Shown here: piece by piece, positions 44,326 through 51,971 of the stretch
Layout of the letters: each line of letters opens with the position of its first letter
Numbering within the stretch: the first letter of the stretch is position 1
From: an uncultured Lachnospiraceae bacterium
GTDB taxonomy: Bacteria > Bacillota > Clostridia > Lachnospirales > Lachnospiraceae
Direction of reading: 5' to 3'
DNA length: 64,000 nucleotides
Assembly (NCBI GenBank): GCA_910579735.1
Contig: CAJTUZ010000018.1
Span: forward strand, 1-64,000
Made by a program: the position numbers and the translations under genes
The notes under the pieces: generated by a model
Told to the model about the DNA's origin: nothing
Database searches by the model: none
Seen by the model: only the letters and a program-made list of their open reading frames with translations

Positions 44326-44586
44326 ATGCAGATGCAGGAAAAAACAATGGTAGCGGATACGCTGACAGGAATTAACGGAGAATTGGTCCGCTTCGGGGAA
44401 ATGATCCCTCAGACGGAAAACAAAGAGCTGAAACAGACTTTAAAACAATTCAGAAATGCCTGTGAACAGTCACAGGAAGAGCTGTATCAGATCGCAAGAG
44501 AGAAATCTTATTATGTTCCGGCAGCCAAAGCAACACAGGCAGAGATCGATCATGTAAAATCTCTGTTCACGGAAAAGACCATTTAA
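44326..44586 (+). CDS. Spore coat protein F-like protein
   Basis: An 86-residue helical protein (MQMQEKTMVADTLTGINGEL, LKQTLKQFRNACEQSQEELY, KSYYVPAAKA) matching the C-terminal two-helix part of the CotF family, which coats the spore. The YYVPA motif is shared by many members. ATG 44326 has GGAGGTC 9 bases upstream; GTG 44320 is too close. It forms a two-gene unit with the preceding 61-residue gene. Confidence 0.82.
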   Translation: MQMQEKTMVADTLTGINGELVRFGEMIPQTENKELKQTLKQFRNACEQSQEELYQIAREKSYYVPAAKATQAEIDHVKSLFTEKTI

Positions 44587-44598
44587 CAGTTATATAAA

Positions 44599-44629
44599 GG
44601 GAGTCCGCGGCGCGGGCTCCCTTGTTGTT
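44599..44629 (+). terminator. Rho-independent terminator
   Basis: GGGAG...CTCCC hairpin (44599-44621; inner CC/GG pairs) followed by TTGTTGTT. It ends the coat-protein transcript and faces the end of rqcH. Confidence 0.75.
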
Positions 44630-44665
44630 AACATCAAAATGCTTATAAAGTGCAGCGTCCGCTTT

Positions 44666-46483
44666 TTATGATAATTGTTCTAGGCCCGAGATGTCGGAAT
44701 CAATAGCCATGGAATAATTCGTATAGTAGACGACAAAACCCGGTTTGGAACCGTTTGGCTTTTTGACATTTTTCCTCTGGAGATAGTCGATCTCCACTTT
44801 CTCCTGTGCCCTTGCCTTGGAATAATAGGCCGCGAGCCTGGCGGCTTCTTCAAAAGTGCGGTCGGGAAGTTCTCTTCCTTCTGTCTTGACAATAACATGG
44901 GAACCGGGAGCCTTTTTGGCGTGAAACCACCAGTCGTTGCCGGAAGCCAGTTTAAATGTCAGCTCGTCGTTCTGGAAATTGTTTTTGCCTACATAGATGT
45001 GGAAACCGTCGGAGCTGATATAGTGGAAGGGACGGCTCGTGATCTTTGCCTTTTTCGTTCCGCCCTTTCTGCGGATATAGCCGCTTTCGATCAGTTCTTC
45101 CTTGATCTCGACAAGGTCTTCTTCCTGCATGGCGATGTCCAGGGCGGCGGCAATGGATTCCAGATGTTCGATCTCTTGTTTGACTTCTATGGTCAATTTG
45201 GAAAGCGCTTCAAATGTCCGCTTTAATTTGCCGTATTTATCAAAATATTTCTTGGCATTTTCCGCAGGTGTCAATGTATCGTCCAAAGGAATCGTTATCA
45301 TTTCGTCCGTATAATAATTCAGCGCCTCCATGGACTTGGCCCCGGGTTCTACGCCGTAGCCGTAGGTGTTGAGCAGTTCGCCGTATATGCGGTATTTTTC
45401 CCGTTTTTCAGTATCCTGCATCTGTTTTAGCTGCAGATCGTATTTTTTGATATTTCGTTCCAGAGCCGTCTGAACAATTTTTCGTATGTCTGCGGACTTC
45501 TGGCGGATCCTCGTGAAGGTATTTTTTTCCTCATAGTAACGTTCCAATACTTCGCTGATGGAAGCAAACGGCACGGCTTCTTTATCCGCATAAAGCGTCA
45601 GGGGAACGGCAGCGTATTCGATCGGCGTTTTACCCTGCAGGGAAGTCCGCTGCAGGGCGGATGCAGGATCGGAAGCCGTTTTGGACGATCGCTCGTATAG
45701 GATATTCGGAGCGAAGCTGCCGGCCCTGATCTGTTTTAATAAGCACAGAAAATGTTCATAAAGCCGCCGGATTTCATCCTGATCCAGTACATTGGCCGGT
45801 CTGTCGCCATCGAGTCCGGCGCGGAAGCAGATCTCCTGCGCAATGACCGGGGAAAGTCCGGTATACATACTGTACAGAGCCTTATACAAAGGCATGGGTG
45901 CGGAAGAGATTTTTTCCTGGAATACAGCAATATAATCTTCATTTAACTTTTCGGAGACAAGTGTCATAGGGTCGGTCTTGTCCTGGGTCTGCGGAATAAA
46001 ATATTCCCGGCCCGGCAGGACTTCCCGGACTGAACTGACGATGCCGGAGATATGCTTGATGCTGTCAATGATCATATTATTCTCATTGCAGAAGATGATA
46101 TTGCTATGCTTTCCCATAATTTCAATAACCAGCGTTTTTTCACATAGATCCCCCATTTCGTTCAGGTGCTCCATGCGGATGCGGATGATGCGCTCCAAGC
46201 CGGGCTGTGTGATATCCAGGATCCTTGCATTCTGTAAATGCTTCCTGAGCAGCATACAGAAACCCGGAGCCGTCATCGGACTTGGTTTGTTCTTATCTGT
46301 TAAATATATGAGCGGCAGCGAGGCGTCTGCAGATAATAACAGCCGATATTGGGTGCCGTTGTTTTTGATCGTTAACAGCAGTTCATCCGATTCCGGCTGT
46401 GCAATTTTATAAATGCGGCCTCCTGTTAAATATTGATTTAATTCTTTTGCGATACCCGCAATGGTAATGCCATCGAAAGCCAT
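44666..46483 (-). CDS. rqcH: Ribosome quality control protein RqcH (NFACT/FbpA family)
   Basis: A 605-residue protein with the NFACT-N domain (MAFDGITIAGIAKELNQYL, GGRIYKIAQP), a long central coiled coil (about 290-460), and the NFACT-R domain (ISSDGFHIYVGKNNFQNDEL, NDWWFHAKKAPGSHVIVK, AAYYSKARAQEKVEIDYLQRKNVKK in parts). RqcH recruits tRNA-Ala to obstructed 50S subunits and adds C-terminal Ala tails. In older annotation it is called fibronectin-binding protein. Divergent from yicC. Confidence 0.96.
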   Translation of the reverse strand: MAFDGITIAGIAKELNQYLTGGRIYKIAQPESDELLLTIKNNGTQYRLLLSADASLPLIYLTDKNKPSPMTAPGFCMLLRKHLQNARILDITQPGLERIIRIRMEHLNEMGDLCEKTLVIEIMGKHSNIIFCNENNMIIDSIKHISGIVSSVREVLPGREYFIPQTQDKTDPMTLVSEKLNEDYIAVFQEKISSAPMPLYKALYSMYTGLSPVIAQEICFRAGLDGDRPANVLDQDEIRRLYEHFLCLLKQIRAGSFAPNILYERSSKTASDPASALQRTSLQGKTPIEYAAVPLTLYADKEAVPFASISEVLERYYEEKNTFTRIRQKSADIRKIVQTALERNIKKYDLQLKQMQDTEKREKYRIYGELLNTYGYGVEPGAKSMEALNYYTDEMITIPLDDTLTPAENAKKYFDKYGKLKRTFEALSKLTIEVKQEIEHLESIAAALDIAMQEEDLVEIKEELIESGYIRRKGGTKKAKITSRPFHYISSDGFHIYVGKNNFQNDELTFKLASGNDWWFHAKKAPGSHVIVKTEGRELPDRTFEEAARLAAYYSKARAQEKVEIDYLQRKNVKKPNGSKPGFVVYYTNYSMAIDSDISGLEQLS

Positions 46484-46518
46484 GGTAGTTTAACGTCCTT
46501 TCTGCATGTGATTATGCC

Positions 46519-46547
46519 ATATAATGCGTTATGTAATGATTGTACAA
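46519..46547 (-). promoter_or_regulatory. Promoter of rqcH
   Basis: On the minus strand TTGTAC (46547-46542), 17-base spacer, TTATAT (46524-46519), about 35 bases before the start codon. Confidence 0.5.
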
Positions 46548-46561
46548 CACATCTTGCCTAC

Positions 46562-46590
46562 TTGACTAGTGTTTGTGATTATTTTATAAT
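46562..46590 (+). promoter_or_regulatory. Promoter of the yicC-remA-gmk-rpoZ operon
   Basis: TTGACT (46562-46567), 17-base spacer, TATAAT (46585-46590), a near-consensus sigma-A promoter about 80 bases before yicC. Confidence 0.7.
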
Positions 46591-46673
46591 ATTATAAGTT
46601 GTTTTGGAAATTATTTTTGTTTTATTAAAATAGTTTTATACGGGAAGAAAAATGGCAGGAGCGAGGGAGCAAG

Positions 46674-47552
46674 ATGATAAAGAGCATGACTGGCTTTGGC
46701 AGGAGCGAGATCGTTGAAGGAGACCGCAGGATCACGGTAGAGATGAAATCTGTTAATCACAGATATCTGGATGTTACGATCAAAATGCCGAAGAAATTAA
46801 ACTTCTTTGAAGCGGCGATCAGAAGCGAATTAAAGAATTATATCCAAAGAGGAAAAGTCGATATTTTTATTTCGTATGAAGATTATACGGAGTCCAATAT
46901 CTGTGTAAAATATAATAAAGAACTGGCTGCCGAATATGTGAAATATCTGGAGCAGATGGCGAAGGATTTTTCTCTGGATAATGATGTCAGAGTCTCAGCA
47001 TTGTCCAGGTATCCGGAAGTTCTCAGTATGGAGGAGCAGACGGTCGATGAAGAGGAACTCTGGCAGATCCTCTGCAGGACGATCGAGCAGGCCTCCGGGA
47101 GTTTCGTGGAAACGAGGATCAAAGAAGGCGAGAACCTGAAAAACGATCTGATCGCCAAGCTGGACGGCATGCTTGCCCATGTGGATTTCATTACGGCGCG
47201 TTCGCCCCAGATTGTCGAGCAGTACAGAAAGAAACTGGAAGAGAAAGTCAAAGCGCTGCTTGAGGATGCACAGATTGACGAAAGCCGGCTTTTGATGGAA
47301 GTGACCATATTTGCCGACAAGGTATGCGTGGATGAGGAACTGGTCAGACTGCGGAGCCATATTGAGACGATGAAGGAGAATCTGGTGCAGGGCGGCAGCA
47401 TCGGCCGGAAACTGGACTTTATCGCCCAGGAGATGAACAGAGAGGCCAATACGATTCTTTCTAAGGCAAACGATCTGGAGATCTCCAATCGTGCGATCGA
47501 GCTGAAAACGGAAATTGAAAAAGTCAGAGAACAGATTCAGAATATTGAATAA
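46674..47552 (+). CDS. yicC: YicC/YloC family endoribonuclease
   Basis: A 292-residue protein with MIKSMTGFGRSE at the N terminus, EMKSVNHRYLDVTIKMP, and the C-terminal DUF1732 block (GRKLDFIAQEMNREANTILSKAND, read in parts). YicC/YloC proteins are RNA-binding hexameric endoribonucleases implicated in mRNA and sRNA turnover. Bacillus order yloC-remA-gmk-rpoZ is preserved. Confidence 0.95.
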   Translation: MIKSMTGFGRSEIVEGDRRITVEMKSVNHRYLDVTIKMPKKLNFFEAAIRSELKNYIQRGKVDIFISYEDYTESNICVKYNKELAAEYVKYLEQMAKDFSLDNDVRVSALSRYPEVLSMEEQTVDEEELWQILCRTIEQASGSFVETRIKEGENLKNDLIAKLDGMLAHVDFITARSPQIVEQYRKKLEEKVKALLEDAQIDESRLLMEVTIFADKVCVDEELVRLRSHIETMKENLVQGGSIGRKLDFIAQEMNREANTILSKANDLEISNRAIELKTEIEKVREQIQNIE

Positions 47553-47589
47553 CACGTGATATAGGACAAGACGTTTTAAAAGGCAGGGA

Positions 47590-47856
47590 ATGCGGTTGGC
47601 AAGATTGATTCATATAGGTTTTGGAAATGTAGTAAATACAGGTAAGATCATAGCAATCGTCAGTCCCGATTCTGCGCCGGTCAAACGTCTGGTACAGAAA
47701 GCCAAAGAAGAGGGAATGGCAATTGACGCGACGCAGGGACGCAAGACCAAGGCAGTGCTCATAATGGAGAACAGCCAGATCGTACTGTCCGCACTGCTTC
47801 CGGAAACCATTTCCGGCAGAGCACAGGCAGAAGGTGGAGATACAGATGAAGCATAG
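47590..47856 (+). CDS. remA: Extracellular matrix regulator RemA
   Basis: An 88-residue DUF370 protein (LIHIGFGNVVNTGKIIAIVS, DATQGRKTKAVLIMENSQIV). In Bacillus RemA is a ring-forming DNA-binding activator of matrix operons. The gene overlaps gmk by 11 bases. Confidence 0.94.
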   Translation: MRLARLIHIGFGNVVNTGKIIAIVSPDSAPVKRLVQKAKEEGMAIDATQGRKTKAVLIMENSQIVLSALLPETISGRAQAEGGDTDEA

Positions 47857-48481
47857 AGGCATTTTAATTGTAGTATCCGGCTTTTCGGGAGCCGGTAAAG
47901 GGACTTTGATGAAGAAACTCGTGCAGCAATATGATGATTATGCACTTTCCATATCCGCAACGACGAGAAGTCCCAGGCCGGACGAACAGGATGGACGGGA
48001 ATACTTTTTTATGGATAAACAGGCTTTTGAAGAGAAGATTGCAAACGGCGGACTGGTGGAATATGCCTGTTACTGCGATCATTATTACGGTACGCCGAGA
48101 GATTATGTGGAGAGCCAGCTTACGGCAGGAAAGGATGTCATTCTGGAGATTGAGATCCAGGGCGCTCTGCAGATCAGAAAGGACTATCCTACGGCGCTGC
48201 TTCTGTTTGTCGTACCGCCTGATGCGCAGGAGCTGAAGCGCCGGCTGACCGGACGGGGAACCGAGACGGACGCCGTGATCCGCCAAAGGCTCAAACGTGC
48301 CGTCGAAGAAGCAAAAGGCATAGAGGAATATGATTATATCGTGGTCAATGATGATCTGGATACCTGTGTGGAAGAACTGCATGAGATCATCACGGCTGCG
48401 CATAATACCCCCTTCAGAAATGAGGAGTTTATAGAAAATATCAAAGCGGAACTGGAAGTTCTTGCGAAAGGAGAAAATTAA
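47846..48481 (+). CDS. gmk: Guanylate kinase
   Basis: A 211-residue kinase converting GMP to GDP. P-loop SGFSGAGKGTLMKKL (about 10-24), SATTRSPRPDEQDGREYFFM (GMP binding), YGTPRDYV, EIEIQGALQIRKDYP. ATG 47846 has GGTGGAG 8 bases upstream; 47834 is also in frame. The stop overlaps rpoZ by one base. Confidence 0.96.
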   Translation: MKHRGILIVVSGFSGAGKGTLMKKLVQQYDDYALSISATTRSPRPDEQDGREYFFMDKQAFEEKIANGGLVEYACYCDHYYGTPRDYVESQLTAGKDVILEIEIQGALQIRKDYPTALLLFVVPPDAQELKRRLTGRGTETDAVIRQRLKRAVEEAKGIEEYDYIVVNDDLDTCVEELHEIITAAHNTPFRNEEFIENIKAELEVLAKGEN

Positions 48482-48717
48482 TGTTACATCCATCTTACAC
48501 AGATTTAATGAAAGTAGTAAACAGCGAGGTTGACGAGGGAGAAGAGCCGGTAGTAAGCAGCAGATATTCTATCGTTATGGCGACTTCCAAAAGAGCCAGA
48601 CAGATCATAGCGGGAGACGTGCCGCTTGTGGAAAATTACCGCGGGAAAAAACCGCTCTCCGTTGCGGTAGACGAACTGAATCAGACACAGATCAAGATTT
48701 TGTGTGAAGAAGAATAG
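48481..48717 (+). CDS. rpoZ: RNA polymerase omega subunit
   Basis: A 78-residue omega subunit: MLHPSYTDLMKVVNSEVDEG, SRYSIVMATSKRARQI and KKPLSVAVDELNQTQIKIL. The N-terminal part binds the beta-prime subunit of RNA polymerase. Coupled to gmk by TAATG overlap. Confidence 0.94.
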   Translation: MLHPSYTDLMKVVNSEVDEGEEPVVSSRYSIVMATSKRARQIIAGDVPLVENYRGKKPLSVAVDELNQTQIKILCEEE

Positions 48718-48753
48718 AAGCGGAGATCAAAAAATACAGAAAGCTAATAAAAT

Positions 48754-50097
48754 ATGAGCCATAAAATTTTGTTTATCTCGTTAGGCTGTGATAAAAATCT
48801 GGTCGATTCAGAGATGATGCTGGGTCTCCTTGCACAAAGAGGCTATGAATTTACAGATGATGAAACACAGGCCGATATTGCGGTCGTTAATACATGCTGT
48901 TTTATCAATGATGCCAAGCAGGAGAGCATCGATATGATCCTGGATATGGCGGAGCTTAGGAAAAACGGCGTCATCAGCGCGCTTTTTGTCACAGGATGTC
49001 TGGCACAGCGGTATCAGGAGGAAATTCAAAAAGAGATCCCGGAAGTAGATGTCATTATCGGCGTAACGGCGATCGATGAGATCGTGGATGCTCTGGATGC
49101 CTTTTTTACCGGCAGGAAAGAAAATCATTATAAGAGCCTTTTGGAAAAACCGCTTACGGATGTGAAGCGTATCGTTACGACGGGCGGACATTATGCATAC
49201 CTGAAAATTGCGGAAGGATGCGATAAACATTGCACTTACTGCATCATTCCGAAGGTACGCGGCTCTTACCGGAGCGTCCCGATGGAGAGCCTGTTAAAAG
49301 AAGCGGAAGCGCTGGCTTTTGATGGGGTAAAGGAGCTGATCATCGTTGCACAGGATACGACGGTTTACGGCGTCGATCTGTATGGCAGAAAAATGCTGCC
49401 CGATCTGTTAAAAGAATTATGTAAGATAGAGAATATCCGCTGGATCCGTATTTTATACTGTTATCCGGAAGAGATTGATGATAAATTGATCAGGGTCATA
49501 AAAGAAGAGCCGAAAATATGCCATTATCTGGATCTGCCTATACAGCACGGATGCGATACGATCCTAAAGAGAATGGGACGCAGGACCAACAGAAACGAAT
49601 TGACGGCGATTATCGGGAAACTCCGGAAGGAAATACCGGATATCTGTATCAGGACAACGCTGATCACCGGCTTTCCCGGAGAAACGGATGAAGAGCACGA
49701 GACGTTGTTGGAATTTGTCGATCAGATGGAATTTGACCGTCTTGGCGTTTTTACATATTCGCAGGAAGAGGACACTCCCGCGGCGCTCATGCCCGGTCAG
49801 ATCCCGGAAGAAGTAAAAGAAGAACGTTTTGCGCAGCTTATGGAGCTGCAGCAGGAGATTGCTTTCGAAGCGGCATCTTCCATGGAAGGCAGAAGCGTTG
49901 AGGCGATGATAGAAGGAAAGATTGCGGACGAAGAGGCTTATGTTGCAAGAACTTATAAGGATGCGCCCGGTGTAGACGGATTTCTTTTTGTAAATACGAA
50001 ACGGGAACTGATGTCCGGCGATCTGATCAGATGCAGGATCACAGGTTCTCATGAATATGATTTGATTGGAGAATTAGAAGATGAATTTACCGAATAA
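48754..50097 (+). CDS. rimO: Ribosomal protein S12 methylthiotransferase RimO
   Basis: A 447-residue radical-SAM enzyme that methylthiolates an Asp of ribosomal protein S12. N-terminal UPF0004 Cys set (LGCDKNLVDSE, NTCCFINDA, TGCLAQRY), the radical-SAM motif CDKHCTYC (about 152-159), and a C-terminal TRAM domain (about 375-440). The binding site upstream is weak. Its 3' end overlaps pgsA by 17 bases. Confidence 0.96.
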   Translation: MSHKILFISLGCDKNLVDSEMMLGLLAQRGYEFTDDETQADIAVVNTCCFINDAKQESIDMILDMAELRKNGVISALFVTGCLAQRYQEEIQKEIPEVDVIIGVTAIDEIVDALDAFFTGRKENHYKSLLEKPLTDVKRIVTTGGHYAYLKIAEGCDKHCTYCIIPKVRGSYRSVPMESLLKEAEALAFDGVKELIIVAQDTTVYGVDLYGRKMLPDLLKELCKIENIRWIRILYCYPEEIDDKLIRVIKEEPKICHYLDLPIQHGCDTILKRMGRRTNRNELTAIIGKLRKEIPDICIRTTLITGFPGETDEEHETLLEFVDQMEFDRLGVFTYSQEEDTPAALMPGQIPEEVKEERFAQLMELQQEIAFEAASSMEGRSVEAMIEGKIADEEAYVARTYKDAPGVDGFLFVNTKRELMSGDLIRCRITGSHEYDLIGELEDEFTE

Positions 50098-50614
50098 ACT
50101 GACAATGTTCCGCGTTATCCTGATTCCCTTTTTTGTATTGTTTATGCTGGTGGATATAACGAATGTGGATAAATGGATCGCTCTGGCAATTTTCATAATT
50201 GCCAGTCTGACGGACTTACTCGATGGCAGGATTGCAAGAAAATATAATCTGGTTACCAATTTCGGAAAATTTATGGATCCGCTTGCCGATAAGCTGTTAG
50301 TCTGTTCCGCATTGATATGTCTTGTGGAAATGGTAAAGATTCCGTCCTGGATGGTCATTATCATTATCGCCAGGGAATTCATTATCAGCGGATTCCGCCT
50401 GATCGCTGCCGATAACGGCGTTGTGATCGCGGCAAATTACTGGGGCAAATTTAAGACGACGTTTCAGATGGTCATGATCTGCCTCCTGATTGCGGATATT
50501 GAGGCAATCAGCATGATAACAGATGTTATTATGTGGGCGGCGCTTATCCTGACGGTTATTTCGCTGATAGATTATCTGATAAAAAATAAAGATGTCATGA
50601 AAGACACCAAATAG
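50081..50614 (+). CDS. pgsA: CDP-diacylglycerol-glycerol-3-phosphate 3-phosphatidyltransferase
   Basis: A 177-residue membrane enzyme making phosphatidylglycerol phosphate. The CDP-alcohol phosphotransferase signature D-x2-DG-x2-AR-x8-G-x3-D-x3-D is complete (TDLLDGRIARKY, NFGKFMDPLADK). Four to five membrane helices. Starts inside rimO behind a GGAG site. Confidence 0.96.
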   Translation: MNLPNKLTMFRVILIPFFVLFMLVDITNVDKWIALAIFIIASLTDLLDGRIARKYNLVTNFGKFMDPLADKLLVCSALICLVEMVKIPSWMVIIIIAREFIISGFRLIAADNGVVIAANYWGKFKTTFQMVMICLLIADIEAISMITDVIMWAALILTVISLIDYLIKNKDVMKDTK

Positions 50615-50649
50615 AGGCACATTCATTGGCAGACCGGGAGGAGCAGAGA

Positions 50650-51921
50650 ATGATAGTAGAGATTATTTCAGTCGGAACGGAAATTCTGTTGGGAAATATT
50701 GTAAATACCAATGCCGCATATCTGGCGGAAAAGTGTGCAGGAATCGGTCTGTCCTGTTATTATCATGATGTAGTCGGGGACAATGAGGAACGTCTGACCG
50801 GTGTTCTTAAAACAGCGCTTGCAAGAGCTGACGTACTTCTTTTATCCGGCGGTCTTGGACCGACGCAGGATGATCTGACAAAGGAAACGGCGGCCGGAGT
50901 ACTCGGCAGAAAACTATATCTGCATGAGCCGGCAAAGGAAGCGCTTACGGCCTTTTTCAAAAAAAGAGGCATGGAGATCACCGATAATAACTGGAAGCAG
51001 GCTATGGTACCGGAGGGCAGTATTGTAGTGGAGAATCCAAACGGTACGGCGCCCGGAATCATTATTGAAGATAACGGAAAACATATCATCCTGATGCCGG
51101 GACCGCCCAATGAACTGGTGCCGATGTTTGAGGATTCCGTTATGCCGTATCTGAATTCACTGCAGCCTGGGATCATTTATTCACAGACCGTGAAAATATG
51201 CGGTATCGGAGAAAGCAAAGCGGAAGCAATGGTCGAAGATTTGATCAATGCACAGGATAATCCGACGATCGCAACTTATGCCAAGACCGGTGAAGTGCAT
51301 CTGCGCGTCACCGCGAGAGCGGATGATGAAAAGGAAGCGAAAAAGCTTATCAAGCCATATATAAAGGAGTTAAAAGGCCGTTTCGGCAATCATATCTATA
51401 CAACGCAGGAAGAAGTGACGTTGGAGAAGGCGGTAGTGGATCTGCTGCTTGCAAACCACCTGACGGTCAGCACGGTAGAGTCCTGTACCGGCGGTATGCT
51501 GGCGGCGAGACTGATCAATGTGCCGGGGGTATCCGACGTATTTAAAACAGGGTATATTACCTACTCCAATAAATCCAAACGGAAAATACTCGGAGTCAAG
51601 AAATCCACGCTGGAGAAACACGGTGCGGTCAGTGAGGGGGTTGCCAAAGAAATGGTGAAGGGAGCAGCGCTCTTTACCAAAGCGGATGTGGCTGTTGCCG
51701 TTACGGGGATCGCAGGGCCTGACGGCGGTTCCGAAGAAAAGCCGGTGGGACTTGTATACATCGCATGCAACGTATGCGGACGTATTGATATAAAAGAATG
51801 CAGGTTCAGCGGCAACCGGATGAAGGTTCGTGAGAGCAGCGTTTCCGCGGCCTTATCTTTGATGCGGGAGTCCATTCTCGCATATTACAGCGAAGTCACT
51901 TTCGGTGCAAAGAAATCGTAA
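50650..51921 (+). CDS. cinA: CinA-family nicotinamide-nucleotide amidohydrolase
   Basis: A 423-residue CinA: N-terminal MoCF/COG1058 domain (IISVGTEILLGNIVNTNAAY, LSGGLGPTQDDLTKET, LMPGPPNELVPMF) and C-terminal deamidase domain (STVESCTGGMLAARL, AVTGIAGPDGGSEEKPVGLVYIA in parts). It salvages NMN from nicotinamide nucleotide pools and is often linked to recA and competence, as here. ATG 50650 follows GGGAGGAG; the frame is open 24 bases further. Confidence 0.95.
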   Translation: MIVEIISVGTEILLGNIVNTNAAYLAEKCAGIGLSCYYHDVVGDNEERLTGVLKTALARADVLLLSGGLGPTQDDLTKETAAGVLGRKLYLHEPAKEALTAFFKKRGMEITDNNWKQAMVPEGSIVVENPNGTAPGIIIEDNGKHIILMPGPPNELVPMFEDSVMPYLNSLQPGIIYSQTVKICGIGESKAEAMVEDLINAQDNPTIATYAKTGEVHLRVTARADDEKEAKKLIKPYIKELKGRFGNHIYTTQEEVTLEKAVVDLLLANHLTVSTVESCTGGMLAARLINVPGVSDVFKTGYITYSNKSKRKILGVKKSTLEKHGAVSEGVAKEMVKGAALFTKADVAVAVTGIAGPDGGSEEKPVGLVYIACNVCGRIDIKECRFSGNRMKVRESSVSAALSLMRESILAYYSEVTFGAKKS

Positions 51922-51971
51922 CCAGTATCGTAACAGGGAAAGCAACCTAAGAGAAAGGATAGCGTCATAAA

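Noticed and set aside
45978..46412. Open frame on the plus strand inside rqcH
   Set aside because: Antisense to the NFACT domain and no initiation signal.
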